Source: Clonostachys chloroleuca
Taxonomy: Eukaryota; Ascomycota; Sordariomycetes; Hypocreales; Bionectriaceae
DNA length: 64,000 nt
NCBI GenBank assembly: GCA_037952775.1
Contig: JBANAY010000003.1
Coordinates: 18,600,001 to 18,664,000, forward strand
Direction of reading: 5' to 3'
This document shows, piece by piece, positions 13,867 to 25,716 of this stretch; the stretch's first letter is position 1, and each line of letters starts with the position of its first letter. Below the pieces are notes generated by a model. That model did no database searches. It saw only the letters and a program-made list of their open reading frames with translations, and had not been told where the DNA came from. Both the position numbers and the translations under genes were made by a program.

Positions 13867-16538
13867 ATGAACATCACCAAACTTAGCACTACCTCTGTTG
13901 GGTTCGCGGTCACCCCAACCGTCATCTCGACTCTCTTCTCTCATGTATGTTCAATTGAATTGTCTATGGTCCATAGAGAGCTCGCCTAAATGCTGACGAT
14001 ACTTCCTTAGTATGTGAATAGGGCGCCACTCAAGGAGCGTCCAACCGCTCACTTGTCCTACGATGAAGGGCTACATTTGATCCGCGCGTTTCTCGAGTTC
14101 GCGTCACATCACACCATTGACGAATTACAGGCTTTCACCTCCCAATGGGTTCCTCATCCCCAATGGGTCAAGGTGGAGGATCTGACCATCGCAGATGACC
14201 ATCTCAGCAAGGCCGCCTCCTTGCTCAAGGAGCAGCTTGGTCCGGACGGAATCAAGCAGGTTGGCGGCGGCGAGTGGTGGCAATGGAGGAAATCAAAGTC
14301 ACCGCTCCAGGCTGAATGGATTGAGATGCGTTCAGATGCAAATGAGCGGAGGAAGGGACACAATCCCGGAAAGCGTGTGATGCTGTATATTCACGGAGGC
14401 GCATATTTCTTCGGGAGCGTAGATGAGCATCGGTATCAGATGCAACGCCATGCGCGGAAGCTTAAAGCCAGAGTCCTGGCGCCGAAGTATCGGCTTGCTC
14501 CCCAGTTCCCATTTCCCTGCGGACTGCAGGACTGCATCGCTGCCTACCTGCATCTTCTCACCGTCCAGAACCCAAGTGAGATAGTGTTGGCAGGGGACTC
14601 TGCAGGCGCCGGCATGGTCGTGTCTCTGCTGTGCGTTCTCAGAGACCAGAAGATCCCGCTCCCTGCCGGCGCTATTCTTATCAGCCCTTGGGTTGACTTG
14701 ACTCACTCCTTTCCTAGCGTTGGTGACCCGGCGCCTATGGATTATATCCCCCAATATGGATTTCACCATAAGCCCTCGAAAGCCTGGCCTCCGCCAAACG
14801 AGGATGATTTGGTGATGCTGCGGCGGGAAGCGGACAAGATCAAAGAAGGCTCAAAAACAGCCGGGAAGACAAAACTGGAAGAAAAACAGCAGAAACCTGT
14901 GGCGCCCACCAGGGAGGACGCAAGCGAGCGAGCCGCAACTGGCGGGCTTGTCACGGATACCACAAAATTTCTTTCCGTGACAATTGATGGGGAACTGGTC
15001 AGGCTCAAGGACCAAATCCAGGTAAATGAATCTTGGCTTCCGTCCTGGGAGACATGAGGACGCTAATTATGTGATTCTAGATGTATACATCCAACGAATT
15101 ACTTGCGCACCCACTTGTAAGCCCCATCATGCAGCCTACCCTCGGCGGGCTACCGCCATTGCTCATCATGGTAGGAGGAGGCGAAATCCTCCGGGATGAG
15201 CAAATCTATCTTGCGCACAAGTGCGCAAATCCCCAACGATACGCTCCTCCTGCAGAGAAGCTGGATGCCAAGGGGAGGGAGCGGCTTGCTATGCACAGGC
15301 CAACAAATGTACAGCTCCAAGTCTGGGAGGATCTCTGCCATGTTGCCCCAACATTGAGCTTCACCCGCCCTGCCAAGTATATGTATAGATCCATAGCTCA
15401 ATTTGGAGCCTGGGCTCTGGCCAGAGCACAGAAAACGAGCATTGAAATCTTGGATGATGATGACATCTCCATCATCTCTAGCTCCGATACTCGCTCAGAC
15501 GACGAGGGTTCGGATGAGGAGGATAATAACGGGGCTCCGGGTAATCCCTCTGGTAAGGTTGGGAAGGCCGGTGATCCCCTCCCGCCGTTCAAGAACCACA
15601 TGATTCGTCAAAGAGTCACACGACACGGTGCTACATATCCTCTAGCGCCCGAATCAGAGTTACCAGCTTGCAACATCCTACCCGAACTTGTCGGAATTAT
15701 CAAGGAAGGCCAGGTAAAGAAGTGGCTAAACGCGAAGCGTCAATGGGATAGCAAGTATGCAGCTACCAAGGCAAAGGTCCATAAGGGAATCATTAAAGAC
15801 ATGGCGGCCGGATATGAGAATCCATTCCCGGAAGATAATCCACCTCCCACCGCACTTGCTGGCCGTATAAGGAAAGATTATAAGGAGAAGGAAAATAAGA
15901 GAGTCAAGAGTCTCGGATTGGCGCTCTGGTCAGTCTGGGGCTCGAAGCACGACGAATCAACCGTGGGCCGAGAGCTCAAGGCCAACCTGGCAGACCTCAA
16001 GGCTGAAGCGAAACTGGCTTCTCCCCGTGCACAGAGGAGTATGCCATCTCCAGCTGATGCTGAGTCTCACGAACCTCTTCCATCCCCGTTATCTGATGGA
16101 AGGCCTAGAAGCTCATCGCACCGGAAGGTGGTGGTTGATGAACACCAGGTTGAAACATCCCTGCCTCGGGAACAAACGCTTGTATCGGGGCTCATTGCTA
16201 AGCGCAAGGAGGAGGAACAAACCTCCAGCCTACTCAGCGTGCCCATGGGCACAGGTGCCACAGGCAAACGACCGCACCTGGATGGTATAGCAATGCCGTT
16301 TAGTCTCGGAAAGGAGGCCGAAACTGCGAGCATGATGACCCTGCATTCAGACTTGAGTCCCCGAAGTTCAAAGGAAGGTTTGTCAAGCTTGGCGGGCGTT
16401 CAAGGAGCAGCCAATGAAGATGAACCAGTAACCAAGGACGAGCCGAAACGACCTGACTTGGATACCTTTGTGACTGCGCCGGAGGTTCTCACCATACCCA
16501 CCATTGAAAACGGACACGCCAAAATCCCCGTCGCTTAA
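13867..16538 (+). CDS. Alpha/beta-hydrolase fold-3 lipase/esterase with long C-terminal extension
   Basis: Exons 13867-13944, 14011-15021 and 15081-16538; 848 aa. The hydrolase core has the oxyanion-hole motif YIHGGAYFFGS and the nucleophile elbow LAGDSAGAGM (G-D-S-A-G), as in the hormone-sensitive-lipase/Abhydrolase_3 family. The segment after exon 3 starts (GGLPPLLIMVGGGEILRDEQIYLA) is the part that normally carries the catalytic Asp, and the His is expected near LCHVAPTL. The core is split by an inserted charged segment encoded just before intron 2 (KTKLEEKQQK). After about residue 475 the protein continues for some 370 residues as a charged, Ser-rich, probably disordered tail. Similar large fungal proteins are annotated as lipase/esterase without a defined substrate. 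The first exon, ending in SH before YVNRAPLKERP, was chosen because it joins in frame. Confidence 0.85.
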
Positions 16539-16929
16539 TATCGGTTTCCTATGTTTATCCAAAGCATCCATCGTACCAGCGCATTACATCCTTGCAAGAA
16601 AGCACACGTCAGTTTATTCCATTTATATTTATTTCACGGCAGTTTGTGTCTAGTCCAGGTGCCATCTGAGTGGCCAGATAATAATACACCCAAGCGTCTG
16701 TTCATTTTGGTTTATTGTTACATGATAATACACTCTCCGCCTGTACACTATCGCGAATATGTGTGATACGACTTTCTCCCAGAAAACAAATTCACCTGTA
16801 TATAAAAATTCGCCCAGCTCCGTATATGCCAAGATCGTGACTTTTCATTCTCGGGCATCAATTCCCTCAGAGACTTTGTTCAATTCGGAACCATCATCAG
16901 CTCAATCATCGTCCGCATGCGAAAAAATC
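16539..16929. other. Convergent 3' gap lipase / mL41
   Basis: AT-rich 3' UTR-like DNA between two convergent genes. No gene or strong structure was seen. Confidence 0.5.
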
Positions 16930-17351
16930 TTAGTCGATGCCGTTGAATCGCTTCCACTGCTCCACGTAAAAGTAAGGGTCTGAAGCACCCTTGGACAGGC
17001 CCTTGTAGTCGCCGGGCTTCTGCTTGATCTGCTTGCTCACAAATGGCTTGAGCTGTAAAGTGAGATCCGGGCGCGGTTAGCATGGGGGTAACATATTGAC
17101 GGCGACTGCCCCGGAGGATGTGGTGGCAGAGGCCCTTTCTGGAAGATTTGTATGCATACCTCGAACTGCGGCAGGTCTTTGGGCACGACGTACGTGCGGA
17201 CCTTGTTCCACTCGATAACGTATCCTCCGTACTTTGTGTGTCGACCCATCGAGCCGGTGCGGTTTCCCTTGTAGAAGCCGCGGCCGACATCCTTGGTGGT
17301 GAGCTTGAGATGGCGGTACTTGCCGACCATCAGAGCTTGAGTTGGCCTCAT
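16930..17351 (-). CDS. mrpl27: Mitochondrial large-subunit ribosomal protein mL41 (MRPL27)
   Basis: Exons 17351-17160 and 17052-16930, with a 107-nt intron; 104 aa. The conserved block LKLTTKDVGRGFYKGNRTGSMGRHTK followed by GGYVIEWNKVRTYVVP identifies mL41. The family's usual length is about 100-150 aa, so this is complete. The protein is a structural component of the mitochondrial 54S subunit. The basic N-terminus (MRPTQALMVGKYRHLK) can serve as an import signal. Divergent from the TRAPPC11 gene. Confidence 0.92.
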
Positions 17352-18341
17352 GGTTTCTGGTCGGTCGAGGGGCTGTAGTCGTCGGGTCGAGAATTGGATT
17401 GGCGATTGGACAAAAAAACCGGGAGGAAGGTGGTCGCTGGTCGCGGCTTGTCGACTGATGCTTCAAAATTGATGGTTCGTGATGGAGATCAAAGAACATT
17501 TGCGGTTGACGGATAAGTTTCGGGTATTTATCGATAGGCAGATAACGGCTCCGGTAGGTTGTCAGTCGGCGTGCAATCGTTCACTCTTGTTCCTCATTCC
17601 ATATATGAATACAATTTTCATTAATTAGGGTTAAGGAATCAATCATAACGTAAAGTCTTAGATTTATCTTCGGAATCAAATGGGTATGTGCAGATTATTA
17701 GGCAGTTGTCATGATTTAGGAGGCTGATTTAGACCCCTTCCCACATCATGGGTAGGTATATACTAGGTAGGTAGACGGTCGAAGAAAACATTATAACTTG
17801 CGAAGACTGTTGTTCTTTCCGATAATGTCTCAATTGGCTCAAATCCTTGTGGTTTGCCCGTAACCTTTCCTCTGTCATCCAGAGTTGTTGACAAACGATT
17901 GAAGCCTTGACAGTCCCTTGGGGCGGGGCAGTTCGAAGAGCGCCACAGCTCGCTCCACTATTACCCTTCCACCTACGGCCATGATCGCGGCCAGTTGCGA
18001 GTACAACCAACTACACGACAATCGAGGGCGACCGGGCTAGGCTTCGCGCATGGTGTCATACCTCAGGCGTCTGTTCTCTATTTCATCCACGAGCACAGGG
18101 AACCTAAATCAAGCGGAAGGGGCCTTGAGCTTCCTGGGCCACCTCGCGAATTGTCGACTCGTTGATCCATGTCGCATCGCAACCGAAGAGCACATAGACA
18201 GCTCCGATAGCTGACCCGCCGTTGCTTGCGGCTGCAGTTAATGTCTGTCTACCCTGCCTGTCCTTACCGGTAGTCGACTCCGAACCTTTCGTCTCCTGTT
18301 TCGAAAACTCATGCCTCGACAACCCTCGGCACAGTCACATC
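17352..18341. other. Divergent intergenic region mL41 / TRAPPC11
   Basis: About 1 kb between two head-to-head genes. It contains a TAGGTAGGTA-type motif near 17750-17775. No gene was recognised. Confidence 0.5.
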
Positions 18342-21300
18342 ATGGACGGATATCCTCTGGGCAGCCTGGACCATAATGTCCCATACCTCCTCGTGTCCGG
18401 CCTCACGACTTCGAACTCCGAGCTGCCTCTGCAAGAGAACCTCAAATATGAAAGGAAAATATTGTTGAAATCCAAGCTGCCCGCTGCAGAGGGAGCGGAT
18501 GCCAAGGCGTTGACCAAGTACTTCCAACTGGTCGACGAACAGGGAAAGTCATGGGCGGCCGTGGGGAGCAAAACACCATATAGATTTCGCATTAAAAGCG
18601 TTGGCAGGGTATGGCAACCATCGCCGAAACAAAGCTCCCAGTCAGCGTTGAGCTCTGCTAACCTTGCCCCAGACTATTCCACTCCCGCCACGACAAGCGC
18701 GGCTCCCTGAGAGGACCGAAACCTTGGAATCGCACCATATCCTTCATTCGCCTTTCTCGCCACTCAGCTCAGTATCGTCTCTCTACCCGGATGGCCTAAT
18801 CGATGCGCAATGGGTCAAGAAGCACCAGGAATTAGTGCCAAGTGTCTTGCTCTGCTTTTATACGCTCACGACCGACCCCACGACGACTACATTACGAGAC
18901 AATGAACTCAAGAATGATATTGGAGAGCTGAAGGCTATGCTGGCCAAGTCCGGGTACAAGACTAAGCTGGCTGTTGCTCTGATAGCGGAGCCAGACAGCA
19001 CAGCATCTTCCCTGGCAACGGGGCTTCAGGACCGGCTGGAAAATATCCGAAGAGGCGCTACACTAGATCCCAAGTCGCTCTTTTATATTCCTCCCCAGGA
19101 CTCCGACAGCGAACTGCGGGGCGTCGTGGATAGTGTATTAACAACCCTCTATGGCAGTGCGGTGGAATACTACCGGGACCTGGCGAGGCATTCCAGGAAA
19201 AAGCGATCCAGAGGAATAGCCCCTCCGCCAACAGTTCCTCCGACGACAGGGACATCGCGGACCTTGTCTATCCCAGACTGGAATCTAAGATATGATTTCA
19301 AATCCGGCGTCTTCGCCGAGTTCCGCCAAGAGTACGATGCTGCCGTCCGATTTTACGAGCAGGCCTATGGGACCCTTCTGGGCCAGGACGTTCTTGATGT
19401 AATTCCCAGTTGGAGCCCAAGATGGAACGAAGCGCGCCTGCTCTCGGACGTAATTTCGATACGGTGCCTAAGAGTTCATTTCTGGATGGGTATGACCAGC
19501 CTTGCTGTGAAGCGGTGGCAGGCTCATCGCGATAATATTCGAGGTTTCGTGGACCGTCGCGGCCACGGGACAGCCAACTACGGATGGCAAGCCTGGGAAG
19601 CCCGCTGGGCTATGGTCATGGCGGATTTGATTGAAAGGATCCAGATACCCGGGTTGACCAACCCATCGCCATCGGTGTTCTTACCCCCTGACCGATCCAT
19701 GATGGCCGAACGTATCAGCCCGTGGGAGCATCTTCACCACAGGGGTTACTGGTATAGGATAGCGGCTCGCCATCTTGATTTTAGGAGGAGGCTAGCGCAC
19801 AGTATTCCAGATGATGATAGAGTCCCGCCCGAGGATCCTACAGTCAAGGAGAAGTTCGGGTACGACACTTATCTATGCCCCAAACCTTACGAGGAACATC
19901 CGTTGCGTGGCCACGGCGTGAACCACTCGCAACTGATCATCGATTGCCTCATAAAAGCACAGACACAGTTCCAATCCCGAAACCAAACACGCACAGCGGC
20001 TGAAATATCCATTGAGTGTGCTAAGGAAATGGCCAGCACAGGGTCGTGGCAAGATGTACTCTCCGCGCTTCGCCCGCTATGGGAGGAGTCATCCTTCAGA
20101 TCGGGAGGTTGGGTTAATATTGCCGAGGACTTCGCTTGGCTCCTAAGACGTGCTGCAGTAGACGAGGGTGAGGGCGATCTGGTTGTGGCTATTGATTGGG
20201 AATTAATGCACAAAGAGTGAGTATAGCATATGCTCCCAATTCTTTTTCCCAAATCACTGACTAGCGAATTCAGGATACACCCAAAGGCCAAATTGGCACT
20301 ACGACCTTTCCAAGTCCCTGGAAGAGACGACCTGCTCCTCTAAACCTGAGGTCAGAATATCAGATGACCAAGTTGAGGCACCTATCGTAGCCGGATGGGC
20401 ATTTATGGGGAAAGAGAGCAGGGCTGGCGAAACCTGTGTTGCCCAACTATCGCTCAAGTCTGAGGCGTTTTCAAATGCCGCGCCTTTGACATTCAAATCC
20501 TTGAAAATCGAGTTCGACGGGGCTCTGAAGCCAATTGTACTGGAACACTTGCCTTCCGAAGAAAAGTCCGAGGGCAAGGTCAGCCTTAACGCCTTGACTC
20601 TTGAGGAGGTTTTCGATGCCGAGTCTGGAGACCTCCCTACTATGCTGAGAGGACACACCGACCTCACCTTGGCTCCGGGCAATACGCTTGTCGTTGAGAT
20701 GGTAATCGCCCTTCGAGAAGCCGGAGAAGTCACATCATCTACACTTCAATTGAACTACAGCGCCGAAAGTTTCGATCTATCATACACCATGGACCTTGGG
20801 GATTTGAGGAACCCTGCTGGCTGGTACACCAAGGGCCACAACGCACCCCGATACATCCGTGCTGAGTCTCACATGCTTCATGTCCAGCCTCGCCCGCCCA
20901 AGCTGGAGATCAAGTATCTCAACTCCTCCAGCCAATACTACGTTAGCGAGCCTATCAAGCTTCGCGTCCAACTAGTCAACGGCGAGGACGAGTCCGTGAG
21001 CGCCAAACTAGACGCTCACCTCTTCGGAAAGGTCGTTCCGGCCTTTACCCTGAAAGCCAACGGAGAGGAGCAAAAAGTCGAGAGTGCGGAAGAAGAGGCA
21101 AGGCTCACCGAATTTCCCATCGGCGACCTCGCAAGCTCCTCCTCCCTAGATGTCATACTCACAATCGATCCCGCAGAGGAACCTACCTCGTACGACCTGC
21201 ATCTACGGGCGTCGTACCACCTCGACTCCGATGCGGCAACGCCCATCACGCAGATGCTCCCGCTCCAGCTCACAGTTGTGAATGCATTCGAGTCCAACTA

Positions 21301-22198
21301 CGATCTGAATCCCAGGCTACACCCGGACCCCTGGCCGAGCTTGTTCGACTGCGATACCATCAGCAGCTCGCCCGACATCTCAGAGGACACACCCACGCCC
21401 TTCAAAGGCCTGTCCCAAAGCTGGTGTCTCATGTGCCATTTTGCCTCGTTCGCCCTCCACGATCTCAAGATTGTGGGGATGGAGCTGAAGGTGCTCTCCA
21501 ACCTGAAGAACGCCCGGTGCGAGATCGTGAAGCAGGCCGAGACGCCAAGTAACGGGATCCTCGTCGCGCCCAAGACGATGCACGAGGCGCGCTTCGACCT
21601 CGTCACCCAGAAGGTGAGCCTCGACGACCGCCACCCGGTCCCGCTCGAGCTCGGCTTCGTGATCCAGTGGCAGCGCCAAGTGACAGACGACGGCGACGAC
21701 GACGACGATGGCGCCGCCGGGCCGATCAACACGACGACCATGTACGCCGGCAACTACCTGGTGCTCGGCTCGGAGCCCCGCGTGCTGGCCTCGGCCTCGG
21801 AGATTGACATGGGCAAGGCTATGCGGCTGCTGCTGCTGGACATCACCATTGAGAACCCGTCCAATCACTTCCTCACCTTCGGCCTGAATGTAGAGCCCAG
21901 CGATGAGTTTGCGTTCTCCGGTGCTAAGCAAACCACGGTGCATCTCCTACCTCTATCTAGAAAGGCGCTGACCTACCGACTATTACCGCTGGTGAGAGGG
22001 GATTTCATCCGGCCTGGAATCCTGGTGCGCGACAAGTACTTCCAGAAGACGTTGCGGATCATCCCGACAGAGGGCATGAAGATAGACAAGGAAGGTTTGT
22101 TGATATGGATCACCCCTATGGAAGGTGAGGGTGAGGAAGGAAAGGAAGCTGTCGAAGTCGAAGACGACGACGATAAATCAGGGGATTCGGAAGAATAA
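18342..22198 (+). CDS. TRAPP complex subunit 11 (Foie-gras / Gryzun domains), frame conflict at intron 2
   Basis: Exons 18342-18608, 18673-20219 and 20274-22198; about 1245 aa, matching the usual size of TRAPPC11. Exon 2 carries the Foie-gras domain, with conserved stretches around FRQEYDAAVRFYEQAYGTLL and WNEARLLSDVISIRCLRVHF. Exon 3 carries the Gryzun/Trs-like beta-rich C-terminus. TRAPPC11 belongs to the TRAPPIII-type tethering complex that acts as a Rab GEF in ER-Golgi and autophagy traffic. The only plausible junction of exons 2 and 3 (donor GTGAGT at 20220, acceptor TTCAG at 20273) leaves the reading frame one base off the conserved continuation YTQRPNWHYDLSK. Either a base is wrong near the junction or splicing is unusual. 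An acidic tail (DDDDKSGDSEE) ends the protein. Confidence 0.86.
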
Positions 22199-23681
22199 TA
22201 GCCTTCATGAGCATACACAAGGAGCAAAATGCAAAAAAATTATTTACAGTACACTACAATTGGATGAGCGGCGTCGATACAGAGGGACCAGGAATGGGAC
22301 AGGCAGCGGCTAATGCATCAGTAGCTGAATGTGGAAATGTAAATCTAGATAGAAAGTGGGATTGTCCCGACCGTCTTTGTGCTGAGAGTGTATGCATCAT
22401 CGACCCCTTGCCGGGCCTTTCCAATGTCCGGATCGGTTGCCCGCGCAGACCCCATAATCTGCATAATCCTGACGCCTCACACAGGGGACCATCGTAAAGG
22501 TCGCTTTCTCAATTTTTCTGATAGGGAGGGTCAGGTGCACAAGAAAACACTCTTTGGCAGATAGCGTATGCCCCGATGCCCAGGAGAGGAGGGCGAGATC
22601 GTCATAGGCACCGTCTGGGTGGTGCACCCGATCACACAACAAGCTCGGGCACACCAATTCAAGCATACTAGCAGCCGCATCTTTTGTGGGACGAGATCAA
22701 GCGGCCGTGAATCCTTGCACCGAGCCCAGGCCCCAGGGCGAGTCTCAGAAAATTAATAAGCGCTCCAAGGGTTGCGCAAATGCAAGAAGAGCGAAGTCCG
22801 AGGGCGAAATTGCTAGGAGGGAGATAATAAGGCTGAAATAACTGGAGCTGGAACGAAGCGTTTACCGAGCTCCACAGGCTTCTCCACCTGCAAGGCAAAG
22901 ACATGGACATGGGAGGCATGTTTGTCCTGTTTAGCGAGTCCCGGTGGCTCTCGCTTTTGTATTTTGTGTGTATCGACTGTTACTACCCCCTATTCTTGTG
23001 AATGGGGAGGTAGGCTGGCTTGTTGCAGTCGAGCGTAGTGAGGCTTTGAGAGCAAATATCGCCCGTGGGCATCGATGTCTGAACACACAGACCTTCTGGA
23101 CAAAGAACACTAGTAGCAACCGTATACTGGTCAATTAAACGATCCGCTTCACTAGCATCACGTTGACTCATATCGACAAACGAGGGCTGACGACAAAAGG
23201 AGTTGATTGGGCGCCACTAATATCTCGGACGTCGGACTCATCCACACCATCCCCGTAGGCAGAAACCCACTACGGCGTTTGGATCCTCCCAGACCAGATC
23301 GCTGAGGGCTCGAATCGACGGTTTAGTTACTATCGTTGGGTTGTTCGTTTGCTAGCTCCAAACGCTATTCGGGACAAAGTGGCGGCCGGCAGACGAAATG
23401 TTCCTGAGAAGCGACTGCGCTGGCTGGGCCATGCGGACTTAGGACCGAGTTAGGCTTTTAAAGCCATGGCCCATGAGGTTGCTAGACCCATCCGTTTTTG
23501 CTTGTTTTGCTGTTAGCTTGGCTCTCCAAACCAAGAGGGTTCTATATATATGACGGGAAGAAGCGCGTGAGCTACTCCCCTTGACATCCAAGTTTCTTCC
23601 ATAGCCGCCAATCTTATCACATATTCCGACCGGTTGCTTCCGTCCTGTCCTATCGAAACAATTAACGTTATTGTCTCCAGC
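22199..23681. other. Upstream region of the MFS transporter gene
   Basis: About 1.5 kb of tandemly oriented intergenic DNA with no recognisable gene. A TATATATA element is at 23543-23550. No transposon ends were recognised. Confidence 0.5.
23543..23550 (+). promoter_or_regulatory. TATA box of the MFS gene
   Basis: TATATATA about 135 bp upstream of the MFS ATG at 23682. Assigned by sequence and distance only. Confidence 0.5.
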
Positions 23682-25550
23682 ATGGCCGGCTCGACAACGG
23701 ATGATCGCAGTGATCATCTCTCCGTGGAAAAGGCGAACAAGACAACGCCGCCAGACACCATTCAAGAAAATGAGCCCAGCAATGATGAAGACGTTGTATA
23801 CCCAACAGGAATTACGCTCATTTTGATCATCACCTCTCTCTGTTTGGCCGTTTTCCTTGTTGCTCTGGATCAAACAATCATCGCCCCAGCTCTTGGAGCT
23901 ATCACAGCTGAGTATAAGAGTGTCAAAGATATCGTAGGTTAACGAGATATTTCCGTCTCCATTTTTGATACTTTTGCTTGGGCTAACGCGGATGACTTCC
24001 TAGGGATGGTATGGTTCTGCATACCTGCTCACGACGACTGCTTTGCAGCCCATGTACGGAAATATCTATAAGCTGTTCAACGTCAAACTGGCGTACCTCG
24101 CTGCAGTCTTCATTTTCGAAATCGGTAGTCTGGTTTGCGCTGTCGCCCCCAGCTCGACGGCGTTCATTGTTGGACGTGCCATTGCAGGCATTGGAACAGC
24201 CGGTCTGTTCTCTGGGTCCATTGTCATCCTGTCTCTCTCAAGTACGTACTCTACCAACTGACTTTCCCTCCCCGATGCTGACTGTTTCGACTTCAAGTGC
24301 CACTGAATCGCCGTCCTCTTGCTTTTGGTCTCATTGGTGGTATGTGGGGTATCGCTTCAGTTGCTGGTCCCCTGCTCGGAGGTGCTTTCACTGAGAATGT
24401 CACTTGGCGCTGGTGTTTTTACATCAACCTCCCAATCGGCGGTCTCGCGATGGTCATCGTCTTCTTTTTCGTCCGTGTTACCCGCAACACTGCTGGAACA
24501 GTCGGCCAAACGTTCCTTAGCCGCTTCAGACAATTGGACATCTCCGGAACAGCCATCTTTATCCCAGCCGTCATCTGCCTCCTCCTTGCTCTTCAGTGGG
24601 GAGGTGCCGAGTATCCATGGAAAAGCGCTACCATTATTGGCTTGTTCTGTGGTTTCGGCGCCATGATTCTCATCTTCATTGGCATTCAACTTTGGCAACA
24701 GGACCGCGGCACCTTCCTCCGCGGCTTTTCAAGAACAGGAACGTCTTTTTCGCGATGATGTTTGCCATGTTTTTTGGTGCCGGCTTCTTCCCGCTCATCT
24801 ACTATCTGTGTAAGTTCCTTGAGCCATCCACCCAAAGTCGATGGGATTTCCTGTTTCTAACCAAGATCAACAGCTCTTTACTTCCAGGCAATCCAAGGTG
24901 TCAGCGCTGTCCAAGCGGGTATTAAGATCCTGCCTCTGCTCCTCTCAACTGTGCTCATCTCCATTTTGTCCGGCGGTATCATTACAGTCATCGGCTATTA
25001 CAATGCAGTGATCATCCCTTGCATGGTCTTGTTCACCGTCGGCTCAGGCATGATCACCACCTTCGACGTCCACACGCCACTCAGGGAATGGTTCGGTTAT
25101 CAGGTCATTGCAGGATTGGGTATCGGAGCCGGCTTCCAGATTGGCGTTCTCATTGTCCAGACCGTTCTCCCCCAGGAATGGGTTCCCGTGGGCACTGCCT
25201 GTGTGCAGTTCTTCCAGGCCTTTGGCGGTGCCATCTTCGTTGCTGTCGCCCAAACACTCTTCCAGAACGGCATGATTGATCACATCAACGCTGCCAACAT
25301 CGGTATTGACCCCCAGATCTTCATCAACAGCGGTGCTTCAGAGATCAAGAATGTTCTAGAGCAGATGCACCGACTGGACGCCTTTGACACCGTTCTCGAA
25401 GCATACATGATCGGCTTGCGAAACACATATTACATTTCAGTCGCTTGTGCCGGCGCCGCGTTGCTGTGCACTCTGGGATTTGAATGGAAGTCCGTCAAGA
25501 AGGGCCCCGATGGCAAGGAGAAGAAGCCCGAGCCTGTCATGGCCGCTTAG
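23682..25550 (+). CDS. Major facilitator superfamily transporter, DHA2/14-TMS drug-efflux type (one frame break)
   Basis: Exons 23682-23933, 24004-24241, 24298-24809 and 24874-25550; about 559 aa. A hydrophilic N-terminus precedes TM1, which ends FLVALDQTIIAPALGAI, the DHA family's TM1 motif. GWYGSAYLLTTTALQP and the loop following YGNIYKLFNVK are also family-typical, as is the antiporter motif C-like GPLLGGAF followed by WRWCFYINLPIGG. The length and hydrophobic pattern fit 14 TM segments. Members export toxins, azoles and metabolites at the plasma membrane by proton antiport. One base is missing around 24717-24721: the frame changes between GTFL and PRLFKNRNVFFAMMF. A polyketide synthase or NRPS is absent nearby, so no cluster role is suggested. 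Confidence 0.9.
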
Positions 25551-25716
25551 AGGAGATTTCTCGTTAACCCCCGTCTCATATCCCGGTGGGTTATTGGATT
25601 GTAAAAATATAGGATCATTGTATAGATAGGGCGGACCCATCTCCAATCGACTGCCCTGATAATCTGTAATAACAATAATAGAGCTTCACTCGTCATTTGC
25701 GCGAATGGTATGTGAC

